DNA from: Vibrio atlanticus
GTDB taxonomy: Bacteria > Pseudomonadota > Gammaproteobacteria > Enterobacterales > Vibrionaceae
DNA: 64,000 nucleotides
Direction: 5' to 3'
Assembly: GCF_024347315.1 (NCBI RefSeq)
Contig: NZ_AP025460.1
Coordinates: forward strand, 1,860,001-1,924,000
The notes beneath the pieces were generated by a model that did not search any database, was not told the DNA's origin, and worked only from the letters and a program-made list of their open reading frames with translations. Positions 27,703 through 36,162 of this stretch are shown piece after piece; the first letter of the stretch is position 1; every line of letters starts with the position of its first letter. Position numbers and translations under genes: made by a program.

Positions 27703-27834
27703 TATTTTATTCCTAAAGCATGTATTATCTACCGAAAACCTTTCAAGATAATCCAGCTTGAATGTGAACTGCCCCCTCTGGCAGGATAGTTGTCACTGTT
27801 AAAATTTAACCAGTTTGGGCGATAAAGAGTAATT

Positions 27835-28335
27835 GTGTCTCGTATCTCAGTAGAAAGAAAAGAAGCTATATTGAAGAAGCTGTTGCCTCCCTATTCGATG
27901 TCAGTTAAAGAAGTGTCGGAAGAGGAAGGAATTAGCACTGCGACCCTGTATCATTGGCGCCAGCAACTCAGACGTTCAGGAGCCGCCGTGCCAAATAGCA
28001 ACACTTCATCAGAGCAGTGGTCTGCTCAAACTAAACTCGCCATTGTTGCCGAGTCTTACTCGATGACCGAAAGTGAACTCAGCCAATATTGTCGTGAAAA
28101 AGGTCTTTTCCCTGAACAAATCCAAAGTTGGCGCAGCGAATGTATGCAAGGGTTTAAGTCGAGTAAAGAGCAGGAAGCTGAAGCAAAGAAGCAGGCTAAA
28201 GCTGACAAACTTGAAATCAAAGAGTTGAAGAAAGATTTACGACTCAAAGAAAAAGCACTCGCTGAAACGGCCGCCCTCTTGGTACTAAGAAAAAAGCTGA
28301 GAGCCTTTTACGGGGAAGAGCCAGAGGACGATTAA
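27835..28335 (+). CDS. IS3-family transposase OrfA
   Basis: The 166-aa protein has an N-terminal helix-turn-helix (KEVSEEEGISTATLYHWRQQ, about residues 26-45), a second HTH-like segment, and a C-terminal leucine-zipper-like coiled coil (about 110-150). It starts at GTG. The slippery heptamer A-AAA-AAG is in register at 28290-28296 near its end; a -1 shift there enters the orfB frame with no stop before orfB, so an OrfAB fusion transposase can be made. Confidence 0.85.
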   Translation: MSRISVERKEAILKKLLPPYSMSVKEVSEEEGISTATLYHWRQQLRRSGAAVPNSNTSSEQWSAQTKLAIVAESYSMTESELSQYCREKGLFPEQIQSWRSECMQGFKSSKEQEAEAKKQAKADKLEIKELKKDLRLKEKALAETAALLVLRKKLRAFYGEEPEDD

Positions 28336-28361
28336 CCTCAACCGATGAAAGGCAGACCATA

Positions 28362-29369
28362 GTGACTCTTATCCTTGAAGCGAAGCAATGCGGATGCCGT
28401 TTAGAGCCAGCTTGCCATGAAGTTCAAATCGACTTGAGAACGTATCGTCGCTGGTATCAGCAAGGTGAAGTTCAAGCTGACAAAAGGCCGATATGCATCA
28501 GGCCAGAGCCTGCTAACAAGCTCTCTCAGCAAGAGCGTGATGCGATTATCGAGGTGTGTAACCGCTCTGAGTTCGCAAGCTTACCTCCGACTCAAATCGT
28601 CCCGACACTGCTTGACCGAGGTGAGTATATCGCCTCTGAATCGAGTTACTATCGGGTGCTGAGTGCACAGGGACAACTCCACAGACGAGGTCGTCAAAGA
28701 AGTAGGCAGAAGCAAGCGAAGCCATCAAGTTACACAGCGACAGATTCGAACCAAGTCTATACATGGGATATCACTTACTTACCTTCAAAAGTTCGAGGCC
28801 AACACTATTACCTGTATGTCATCGAGGACATCTACAGTCGAAAAATCGTTGGTTATGAAGTGTATGAGCGTGAATGCGGTGAGCTGGCGTCACAACTTCT
28901 GCAACGAACGTTGATGCGAGAGCAATGCTTCAATCAAGCGCTGGTTCTTCACTCAGATAATGGTGCACCGATGAAGTCGCTGACGTTTAAAGCAAAAATG
29001 GAAGAGTTAGGTATTACCTCATCGTATAGCCGCCCAAGAGTCAGCGATGATAACCCGTATGTCGAATCATTGTTCCGCACGGTAAAGTACATGCCAAGCT
29101 GGCCAACAAAGGGCTTTGAAAGTATCAACAGTAGTCGAAGTTGGGTTGAAGCCTTCGTACGCTGGTACAACACCGAGCATAAGCACAGTAAGCTAAATTA
29201 CGTCACGCCTTCAGAGCGTCACAATGGAAAAGATAAAGAGATCTTGAAGCGCCGAGCAAAGGTATTACTCGCAGCAAAAGAGCTAAACCCTGAACGCTGG
29301 CCAGGTGATATCAGAAACTGTGAACCTGTTGGTGACATTCACCTAAATCCAGAAAGAGAAGCTGCTTAG
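28362..29369 (+). CDS. IS3-family transposase OrfB (DDE integrase)
   Basis: The 335-aa catalytic part carries the DDE triad of the retroviral-integrase fold: TWDITYLP (D), LHSDNGAPM (D), and PYVESLFRTVKY (E), the last two spaced as usual for IS3. Its frame is -1 relative to orfA and remains open upstream to the slippery site. No internal stop or frameshift is visible, so the element may be active. Confidence 0.9.
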   Translation: MTLILEAKQCGCRLEPACHEVQIDLRTYRRWYQQGEVQADKRPICIRPEPANKLSQQERDAIIEVCNRSEFASLPPTQIVPTLLDRGEYIASESSYYRVLSAQGQLHRRGRQRSRQKQAKPSSYTATDSNQVYTWDITYLPSKVRGQHYYLYVIEDIYSRKIVGYEVYERECGELASQLLQRTLMREQCFNQALVLHSDNGAPMKSLTFKAKMEELGITSSYSRPRVSDDNPYVESLFRTVKYMPSWPTKGFESINSSRSWVEAFVRWYNTEHKHSKLNYVTPSERHNGKDKEILKRRAKVLLAAKELNPERWPGDIRNCEPVGDIHLNPEREAA

Positions 29370-29395
29370 TAAACAAGCGAATGATGACAACTACC

Positions 29396-29646
29396 TTGAA
29401 AAACGCCGACTGCCTTTCTCTCTTAATAGATGAACCAACACTCCCCCGACCTTTTTCTTTAAAAAGCTCAATGACCGTTTGCGTTGTTTTATGAGAAACA
29501 CCAAAGTCATTTTTCAAACGAGAGGCAGATATATCCACCACTAAATTTGGTGTTCTTATTAAATCTAAATGTAAAGCAAGAGATAGAAATCGACACTCAG
29601 GTGAAAGTTCAAGATCTTGGCTCAATAACTCACTAATCAACTTCAT
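29396..29646 (-). pseudogene. Winged-helix-like gene truncated by the IS3 element
   Basis: The ATG at 29646 opens a frame of about 84 native residues, with a helix-turn-helix-like stretch (ISASRLKNDFGVSHKTTQTV), before it runs into the right end of the IS. The general plan resembles the start of the 400-aa gene on the other side of the IS but not closely enough to call it the same gene. The missing C-terminal part is not evident to the left of the IS, so either it was deleted or the 400-aa gene was once its continuation. Confidence 0.6.
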
Positions 29647-29770
29647 AATTCACTACACATACCCTATTTAAAAATCAAAATCCTATAAAACAAACAATAA
29701 TAAAACAACTTTAAAATACGGTTTTAAATTGATACAGTCAAATGTCATAGTCACATTTGGACATAAACTC

Positions 29771-30364
29771 ATGAGTGAAAAAACTATTGAAGAGAGAATG
29801 AAATGGCTTAACCCTGATGATGAACATTTAGCAGATTGGTTCAGAGCTTATGCAGATAGTCGAGAATGGATCTGTAAATATGTATATAAAGAAGAGCAAA
29901 ACATTGGCCTAATCAGTAGCAGTAGCGCTATATTTTGTGAAAAGTTTTTGAAGAATTGGGCAAGTAAAGGAAGCATTACCAGTAAAGATAAACATAGAAT
30001 AAACCTCCTAAGAAGTGCTTGGTCTAGTCACAAAAATTCGAAAAGCAAAGTAACCCTATCATTAAGCTCTGAGGCAAAAAAATCGTTAACCTTTTTATCT
30101 GAAATTAATGGCATTACCAAAACAGAAGTAGTGAAGGAACTATTAATAAACGCCCATGAACTGTTCAATATGCAGAAATCTTTGAAGAAGATACTAAGAC
30201 GTCAACCCAATGCAAATGAGTTCAATAAGAAGTTTGACTTTTTAAGTGAGATACTTAATCACAGTAGTCTTACGGAAGAGGTTAATAACTTAAAATCAGA
30301 AAATAGGCTGTTAAAGCTAGAACTAGCTAAGCTGGGGGGTTGTAAGCCAAGTAGCAAAGTGTAG
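29771..30364 (+). CDS. Ribbon-helix-helix-like DNA-binding protein
   Basis: This protein of about 197 aa starts at ATG 29771; an upstream TTG would add 14 residues without a ribosome site. A ribbon-helix-helix pattern is seen at about residues 95-135 (KVTLSLSSEAKKSLTFLSE, then NGITKTEVVKELL), similar in plan to MatP/Arc-type proteins. The C terminus is a coiled coil (LTEEVNNLKSENRLLKLEL). It is probably an island regulator or partition-type DNA binder. It is divergent from the truncated gene. Confidence 0.5.
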   Translation: MSEKTIEERMKWLNPDDEHLADWFRAYADSREWICKYVYKEEQNIGLISSSSAIFCEKFLKNWASKGSITSKDKHRINLLRSAWSSHKNSKSKVTLSLSSEAKKSLTFLSEINGITKTEVVKELLINAHELFNMQKSLKKILRRQPNANEFNKKFDFLSEILNHSSLTEEVNNLKSENRLLKLELAKLGGCKPSSKV

Positions 30365-30418
30365 TTCCATAGTGAATTTGGCCACCATTCGATCGTTTTA
30401 TGTGAAGTGTATAAATTT

Positions 30419-30440
30419 GGAGAGCACATAGCTCTCCTTT
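30419..30440 (+). terminator. Terminator after the RHH-like gene
   Basis: GGAGAGC and GCTCTCC form a 7-bp stem around ACATA, followed by TTT. It lies 55 bp after the RHH-like stop and just before the end of the convergent alpA gene. Confidence 0.6.
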
Positions 30441-30446
30441 GTCATA

Positions 30447-30647
30447 TCAAGATAGGTAACGATCTTCTATTTTTTCAGCTATCCACATTTGAACCTCACT
30501 TTCTACCCATGCGACGGCCCTATCTCCAATTGGCACCTGTGATGGAAACTGCTGTTTTTCTATAGAGCGATACATTCCCGACCTTGATAAGCCAGTCATT
30601 ACTAGTACTTCATTGAGACGAATTAAGCGAGTGGTTACGTTTGGCAT
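30447..30647 (-). CDS. AlpA-family regulator next to the integrase
   Basis: The 66-aa protein has the AlpA layout: RLIRLNEVLVMTGLSRSGMYRSI (helix-turn-helix), then GDRAVAWVESEVQMW. It is clearly related to, but diverged from, the AlpA at 20691. It lies about 175 bp from the end of int, in the position typical of the excision activator of P4-type islands, and probably controls excision. Confidence 0.85.
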   Translation of the reverse strand: MPNVTTRLIRLNEVLVMTGLSRSGMYRSIEKQQFPSQVPIGDRAVAWVESEVQMWIAEKIEDRYLS

Positions 30648-30822
30648 ATTGACACCTTACAAGTGAGTGGATTTCACTTAAATGACATATGTCTGAAATT
30701 ATTTAGGTTATATGCGCCATAGAAAAACCGTTCTCTATGCCAATGCCCAGCCTTTAAATTCAGCAAAGCCCCCTTGTGACGCCGTAACATAAATTTACTG
30801 AGATCAAATTACATACATCCTA

Positions 30823-32064
30823 CTAACCCACAACCTTAAGACTCTTTTTACCGCTCATCGACAAGCTCCCCTTTGCAGCTTCTTCAATGTGGTCACTCCA
30901 CCACACCATGAGAACTTTACGACGTTCAAGGTAATCTGTGCGATTGTATGCGCTTCTTACCTTATCTCTATCCACATGAGAAAGTGCGGCTTCTATAATA
31001 TCTGGATCGAAGTTGTGCTCATTTAAGGTGGTACTAGCTAATGCGCGCAAACCGTGAGAAGTTTGCCTACCCTTCATGCCCATTCGTACCAATGCTTTAT
31101 TTGCTGTCTCTTTGTTGATGTGATTTTTGTTACTTTTGTCTGCTGGGAAAAGGTATTCACTATCACCCGTGATGAAATCAATGGTTTTCAATAGATCTAG
31201 AGTTTGTTTTGTTAAAGGAACAGTATGCACTCTTCCCTTTTTCATTCGTTCAGCAGGAATGACCCAAAGCATCTTTTCTCTGTCAATTTCATCCCAACGT
31301 GCCCCAGCCGTTTCAGCTGGTCTTGTCATGGTATGAAGTTGCCATTCTAGCAAGCAGCGAGTGATGGGTTTAATGGATGCGTAGTTGATGGTTTTGAGAA
31401 GCTCTGGAAGCTCATCTGGGGCTAACGAAGCTTGGTTGGTTACCTTAGCAGTCTCAAATGCTTTACCAATGCCAGCAAGCTTGTTGTGTTCAATCACACC
31501 CGTGTTGACTGCAAAGGTCATTATCTCATTGAGGTTACGACACAAACGCCCTACTGTTTCTAATTTACCTTGATTCGCAATGGGTTTAATTGTTTTGATC
31601 GCTTGAGGGGCCGTAATATCACCAAGAGGAAACTTACCAAGATCAGGTAAGAGGTACTTCTCAATTCGTTGCTTTAGCTTCTTAGCCGTTTGCTCTTTGA
31701 CGCTTGTTTTCTTCACTTCAATCCAGTCATCAAACACCGACTGTAACGTATTCGACAATTCTAACTGTTTTTCTCTGAGTGTCGTATCACGGTGCTCTTT
31801 AGGGTCAATACCATCAGCGAGTAGTTCTCTTGCCTCAATCGCTTTAGTTCGAGCTTTAGCAAGCGATACAGATGGGTATTTACCAATACTGAGGTTTGCT
31901 CGTTTACGAGTAATTGGACGGTAATAGTTAAAGAGCCACAATTTGGAACCGTTGGGCTTTATTCTCAATGCAAGACCATCACCATCGAGCAGGCTATATT
32001 CCTTTTCTTTTGGTTTTGCTTGTAAGATCTGAGTCGCTGTTAATGGGGTTGTTTTCCTAGCCAT
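30823..32064 (-). CDS. int: P4-type tyrosine integrase of the island
   Basis: The 413-aa protein has the P4-integrase N-terminal arm-binding domain (DUF4102: LLDGDGLALRIKPNGSKLW, LSIGKYPSVSLAKAR) and a tyrosine recombinase catalytic domain: MTRPAETAGARW (Arg I), HGLRALASTTL (H-x2-R), ALSHVDRDKVRSAYNR (third H and nucleophilic Tyr). It is transcribed away from the tRNA-Val 3' end, 174 bp from it, the usual P4-type placement. It is intact, so the island may still excise. Confidence 0.92.
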   Translation of the reverse strand: MARKTTPLTATQILQAKPKEKEYSLLDGDGLALRIKPNGSKLWLFNYYRPITRKRANLSIGKYPSVSLAKARTKAIEARELLADGIDPKEHRDTTLREKQLELSNTLQSVFDDWIEVKKTSVKEQTAKKLKQRIEKYLLPDLGKFPLGDITAPQAIKTIKPIANQGKLETVGRLCRNLNEIMTFAVNTGVIEHNKLAGIGKAFETAKVTNQASLAPDELPELLKTINYASIKPITRCLLEWQLHTMTRPAETAGARWDEIDREKMLWVIPAERMKKGRVHTVPLTKQTLDLLKTIDFITGDSEYLFPADKSNKNHINKETANKALVRMGMKGRQTSHGLRALASTTLNEHNFDPDIIEAALSHVDRDKVRSAYNRTDYLERRKVLMVWWSDHIEEAAKGSLSMSGKKSLKVVG

Positions 32065-32198
32065 AGTAACATCACCAATCCGTATTTCCTGTAGTGTTAC
32101 TAACAGTGTTACTTTAAACGGTGGATTTTACAACACATCATGAAATCTCTTGGGACCAAGAAATGGCTAAGAGCCTGATAAAGCAAGGAATTACAGGC

Positions 32199-32230
32199 AC
32201 AAAAAAGCCCACACTAGGTGGGCTCTTTCG
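32199..32230 (-). terminator. Terminator of the tRNA-Val gene
   Basis: AGCCCAC and GTGGGCT form a stem, followed on the minus strand by a run of six T residues. It lies directly after the tRNA 3' end. Confidence 0.8.
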
Positions 32231-32237
32231 TATAATG

Positions 32238-32260
32238 TGGTGCCCGCTACTGGACTCGAA
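32238..32260. other. Inferred island attachment site (attR core in tRNA-Val 3' end)
   Basis: P4-type integrases recombine within the 3' end of a tRNA gene. The placement of int and the change in gene content at this point make this the right border of the island. I could not see a second copy of this segment inside the window. Confidence 0.5.
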
Positions 32261-32314
32261 CCAGTGACACCTTGCATGTCATGCAAGTACTCTAACCAAC
32301 TGAGCTAAGCGGGC
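32238..32314 (-). tRNA. tRNA-Val (anticodon GAC)
   Basis: On the minus strand a 77-base cloverleaf starts GCCCGCTTAGCTCAG and ends with encoded CCA. The acceptor arms GCCCGCT/AGCGGGC pair perfectly. The anticodon stem CTTGC/GCAAG encloses ATGACAT, giving anticodon GAC. The T arm has GGTTCGAGTCC. The island integrase abuts the 3' end, so this is the integration site. The second attachment repeat should be outside the window on the left. Confidence 0.93.
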
Positions 32315-32579
32315 AATGCTGTGAAACTTATCTAACCGCTTTATTAAGTGGCTAACGCTTCAGAACGAGATGGATAATAACGAGTGAATGGGTAGCGTGC
32401 AAGGATAAATTTGCACAAAACTGATCGTTTGCTTTTAAAAACAACAATCAGAATAAATTTTAAACACAAAGCAGATCAATGGCTTGAAGTAGATCACATT
32501 TAAGTTCAACTTCGATGATTACCTACATCAGCATGCTTCGCGTCTTTTCTCCCTTTACTGAGCACTTCGGCGCAAGGTA

Positions 32580-33248
32580 TTAGTTAGAATCTTCGTCCAT
32601 GTCGAACACGACGTTGTAGTTCTCGGTATAAGTACAGTTAGGTTGACGACTACAAGTAAAGAAACGTCGGCCTTTATAATCGCCATGGCTTGCGAGTTTG
32701 ATGATCATAGGGCTGCTACATTTCTTACAGAATCGAACTTCTTTAGATGGCTCAATCAAATCGATGTGTGCTGCCAGTAACCTCTTCAAACGGCTCACTT
32801 GATAACTGTGCTTAATTGAAGCGCCAATAAGTGGAAGGCCAGCCGATTTACAAACGTGCATCAATAGCTTCTCGCGATCAACCTTTCCTTTATTAAGCTC
32901 CTTCCCATTATCCAATTCGATGATTACACGTGGCTCTAACGTTCGCGGGTCGCACACTACAAAGTCAAAATAACTGCGTGAGATTTTGTTGTTCGCAATA
33001 AACCAATTCTTTTTATTGTGCGCCTTTGCGGGGACAACAATGTTAGACATGCTCACTTTAGCAAATACTTCCCCATGGTTACCCACTGCGGATTTGAGTG
33101 CGTTATAGAAGGTCGCTTGTTGCGCCGACATTAACGAGCCTTTCTTTTGATAAGCATGATCTTTGGTGTCATCATTTTTTACTAGATAGTTTTGAATAAA
33201 GTAAAAGAACACAACCAGAACAATTACAACGATAAAAATATTAGTCAT
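32580..33248 (-). CDS. DUF2726 protein with membrane anchor and zinc ribbon
   Basis: This protein of about 222 aa has an N-terminal membrane helix (IFIVVIVLVVFFYFI), a DUF2726 nuclease-fold region (FDFVVCDPRTLEPRVIIELDNGKE, about residues 90-115) and a C-terminal topoisomerase-type zinc ribbon (CKKC...CSRQPNC). The D and E/K residues fit a PD-(D/E)xK-like core. I start it at ATG 33248; an upstream TTG adds four residues. The substrate is unknown. It is the first chromosomal gene after the island junction. Confidence 0.75.
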   Translation of the reverse strand: MTNIFIVVIVLVVFFYFIQNYLVKNDDTKDHAYQKKGSLMSAQQATFYNALKSAVGNHGEVFAKVSMSNIVVPAKAHNKKNWFIANNKISRSYFDFVVCDPRTLEPRVIIELDNGKELNKGKVDREKLLMHVCKSAGLPLIGASIKHSYQVSRLKRLLAAHIDLIEPSKEVRFCKKCSSPMIIKLASHGDYKGRRFFTCSRQPNCTYTENYNVVFDMDEDSN

Positions 33249-33456
33249 TTTCCAACACAATCACATTTGTATAGGGATTAAGAGAGTGGTTAGCGTATGT
33301 AGAAAAGCGTCACGTGGCAAGCAAAAGAAGCAGAGCTGCGAATTGGAATCATGACCTTTGAACGCTTTAATCGTCAGAGGCGGTCTCTTTATCGGCTTCG
33401 ACAGTTCAAGACGCACATCTCCTATTTAATAATCAAATCATCAATTACATATTAAA

Positions 33457-33470
33457 TTGATTCAGATCAA
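33457..33470 (+). promoter_or_regulatory. FNR-type binding site
   Basis: TTGAT-TCAG-ATCAA is an exact match to the FNR consensus TTGAT-N4-ATCAA. A TAGCAT box at 33493-33498 is a plausible -10; its start point near 33505 puts the site centre at -41.5, the class II activator position. Confidence 0.7.
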
Positions 33471-33534
33471 ACCGCACCAAGTTGTGACCAATTAGCATAA
33501 AAAACGTTAGACAAATGTTAACAAGGAAATTGCT

Positions 33535-33720
33535 ATGGAACTCAAACAAGACCCAAGATGTTATACCGATGTGTGTGTCGATGGTAAGTGGTTCCATTAT
33601 GACCACTGTGGCACTCAAGCTTATATGCTAAAAGGTGGCGCTTCAGCAGTCATTGAACTCGCTCGAGAACCAGCAACAGAGAGTGAGCTAGTTGAAATGT
33701 TAGAAAGTATCGCTAAGTAA
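33535..33720 (+). CDS. 61-aa protein, likely FNR-regulated
   Basis: The 61-residue soluble protein has three cysteines and histidines in its first half (RCYTDVCVDGKWFHYDHCG), so metal binding is possible. I do not recognise the family. AAGGAAA lies seven bases before the ATG. It is monocistronic, with a perfect FNR box at -41.5 of a plausible promoter and a terminator hairpin directly after it. Anaerobic expression is therefore likely. Confidence 0.65.
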   Translation: MELKQDPRCYTDVCVDGKWFHYDHCGTQAYMLKGGASAVIELAREPATESELVEMLESIAK

Positions 33721-33741
33721 TACTCTTAATAGATAATATAA

Positions 33742-33786
33742 AAACTAAGCGAATAGGAGTTGATAACACTCTTGTTCGCTTAGTTT
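33742..33786 (+). terminator. Terminator of the 61-aa gene
   Basis: AAACTAAGCGAA (33742-33753) pairs with TTCGCTTAGTTT (33775-33786), a perfect 12-bp stem, followed by a T-rich stretch with three copies of TTATTTGC-like sequence. Confidence 0.75.
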
Positions 33787-33945
33787 CTTATTTGCTTATT
33801 TGCTTATTTGAATGGTTGCTTTAGGTTCTTTTACTTGATTAAATTTAAACACTTCTGCCTAAGGGGAATGATTCTGATTAGGCTGCCAAGTATTTAAATT
33901 ACAGGTTCATTTAAGCTGTATTTTCGCACTAAGCTGTATTTTTCG

Positions 33946-35904
33946 CTAAGCAATGACCACCTGGTTGCGCCCTGATTGTTTTGCTTGATATAAAGCGTCA
34001 TCTGCTGATTTCAAATGCTGTTTGTAGGTACTGCTATTTAATTCTTGATACGTTAAATGAATGGTCGCACCAATTGATGTAGTTAACGCTAACGGACCGG
34101 AATACGTTTCTATCGTTTGATCAGCGATTGTTTGCCTTATCATTTCCAACTGTTCGTCTGGGTCTTGAGTGCCAGCAAGCAGTAAAACGAATTCTTCCCC
34201 ACCCCATCGAGCCAACACATCGTTTGTTGATAGCGCTCGCTCTATACGCTTAGCAACCTCTACCAAAACTTGGTCCCCAATATCATGTCCGTATGTATCA
34301 TTGACTCGTTTAAATTGATCTAAGTCCAAAATAGCAAGCGTATACCCGAACGGCGACAAACGGTATGGCATTGGCTGAGTTAACAATTGTTCCAGGTAGC
34401 GTCTATTGAATAAACCTGTCAACTCACATCTCGTCGATTGCTTAACCAACTCTTTGTTGGTCTTATGCATAGTGCATAACCTTACCAGAAGTACAGCAAA
34501 GCTTATGATGACCATAACACCGAGTACGACAACAATGCGGTCTTTTAAGCTCTGTTTATCTAGCGTCATCTCTGCGAGCTCTTTTTCTGCATTAAGCAGT
34601 TCATTCTCTTTCGCTAATGAAGCCGTAGCAAAGTCTTGTTCTAATAAAAAGATATCACTCTGACGCTTTTCAAATAACAGCGCTTTGTTGCCCTTGTAAT
34701 AAAGCTTGAAATACCGAAGTCCAATTTCACTGTTGCCTTTAGATTCATAGTATTCTGCAAGCGCTTTGAAACCAAGCACCTTCCAACTACGGCTGCCAAC
34801 AATATCAAACATCGTAGACGAACGTTTTAGATCAAAGAAAACAAAGTTATCTTGGTTCAAACCGATATTTGCTAAAGCTCTGTTTAAGTAACACTGACCC
34901 AGTTGGAGTGTGTACTTTGCAACACCCGGGTAACCAATACATTGGTTTGTTACTTTCCTTGCTAACTCAAAGTTCTTTTCTGCTAGCAGTACTTCACTCT
35001 GAGCTTTTAGAAGAAGGATTTTGTACCTTTCACTTACGCTATCATCATTAAATTTAGTGGCACTTTTATAAGCCTCTCGACCTTTTACTAAGTCGCCACT
35101 GCGTAGATAAGCAAATGATTCATTAACATATAACACACCGATGGTTGAACCATCGCGTAATCCACTTTTGATATAGAGCTTTTTGGCCTGTTCGATAAGT
35201 TTGAGTGCTTTCGGCCAATCTTCCAGATAGATATAAAGCAATGCCATATTCGACATCAACTTACTGTTATAGATATGCCGTGGGTATTTCTTGCCAAGAT
35301 TTAAGCCCTTATGAAAAAAATACTGAGCTTCGGAAAAATCATTTTGGATGTTTTTGATCGACCCCACAGTGTTGTAGGCTTTTATCAACAGTTCTTCATA
35401 CTGGATTGATTCAGCGATACTTATTGCTGCTTTAACTTGAGATTCAGCCTCTACTAATTCACCTTGACTCATCTGCTCAATCGCTAGTTCAACTAAAGAT
35501 TGCGCCTTTAACCACCCCATATCTTCACGCTGTGCTAATGCCTTGATCTGTCGTGTGTATTCAGACACAGCCTGTTTATCGAGATCATGCTGTGCGAGAT
35601 TCGATAAAATCATTAGTTCATAACCACGATAGATGGCTTTATGTTGCGTAGGGCTCGTTGCTTTTAAGGTTTCAAGCTTTTGGGAGGCAAGTTTGGGATC
35701 ACCGCGAGACACATTAAGGATTTCAATGAGTTCAGCGCCATATTGAGTCGCTGATAACTCTTTTTCGGGACTGTACGCGCCTGGGGTTTCTGGTCGAATA
35801 GTCTGTAAATCGTCGTCATAAGTTGGATAGAGTAAATACAATCCTAGTACAACACTGATCAGTACGACGAGAAAAAATGAGCCTAACACTCTGTTGTTAT
35901 TCAT
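33946..35904 (-). CDS. Membrane TPR-GGDEF diguanylate cyclase
   Basis: The 652-aa protein has an N-terminal membrane helix (about residues 8-25), a periplasmic region of TPR-like helices (about 60-420), a second membrane helix (about 457-477) and a cytoplasmic GGDEF domain with the active-site GGEEF (RWGGEEFVLLLAG). It should make cyclic di-GMP in response to a periplasmic signal. The allosteric I-site RxxD, expected just before the GGEEF strand, is STND, so product inhibition at this site is probably lost. It is a single gene, divergent from the peptidase. Confidence 0.85.
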   Translation of the reverse strand: MNNNRVLGSFFLVVLISVVLGLYLLYPTYDDDLQTIRPETPGAYSPEKELSATQYGAELIEILNVSRGDPKLASQKLETLKATSPTQHKAIYRGYELMILSNLAQHDLDKQAVSEYTRQIKALAQREDMGWLKAQSLVELAIEQMSQGELVEAESQVKAAISIAESIQYEELLIKAYNTVGSIKNIQNDFSEAQYFFHKGLNLGKKYPRHIYNSKLMSNMALLYIYLEDWPKALKLIEQAKKLYIKSGLRDGSTIGVLYVNESFAYLRSGDLVKGREAYKSATKFNDDSVSERYKILLLKAQSEVLLAEKNFELARKVTNQCIGYPGVAKYTLQLGQCYLNRALANIGLNQDNFVFFDLKRSSTMFDIVGSRSWKVLGFKALAEYYESKGNSEIGLRYFKLYYKGNKALLFEKRQSDIFLLEQDFATASLAKENELLNAEKELAEMTLDKQSLKDRIVVVLGVMVIISFAVLLVRLCTMHKTNKELVKQSTRCELTGLFNRRYLEQLLTQPMPYRLSPFGYTLAILDLDQFKRVNDTYGHDIGDQVLVEVAKRIERALSTNDVLARWGGEEFVLLLAGTQDPDEQLEMIRQTIADQTIETYSGPLALTTSIGATIHLTYQELNSSTYKQHLKSADDALYQAKQSGRNQVVIA

Positions 35905-36162
35905 TTATAAGTGCCATTACTGATTGCATACCAATTTAATCGACGGTTACCTTAAGCGGTTTCACATTGTACCCGACACATATGGAGATTTAAATCCTGC
36001 ACATGGGTCGATCCGCGTAGTATTTTTCTCATAAATTAGAATAATCAGATAATTTTCTTGATTTAACTCAGGCAATGATTCTGTAAAAAGGCGTTATAGT
36101 TATTTTCCTGTTCCAGCCTCCGTGACTTTTTTAGAAACAACGGAGCAAAATGAGAATTAACA

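Larger units (their letters stand above)
27785..29395 (+). mobile_element. IS3-family insertion sequence (orfA/orfB)
   Basis: A two-ORF IS3-type element. Inverted 9-mers TAGTTGTCA (27787-27795) and TGACAACTA (29385-29393) mark the ends approximately. The left end may reach to TGAACTGCC at 27765, which has no matching copy on the right, so the exact borders are uncertain. The right end interrupts a minus-strand gene. CTTGAA occurs just outside both ends (27757, 29395) and might be a target duplication. Confidence 0.8.

Noticed and set aside
29729..29770. TTG start adding 14 residues to the RHH-like gene
   Set aside because: No ribosome site, and the ATG at 29771 gives a normal N terminus.
1..32237. 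A second copy of the tRNA-Val 3' end as attL inside the window
   Set aside because: I did not find one by eye; the left border is most likely outside the window.
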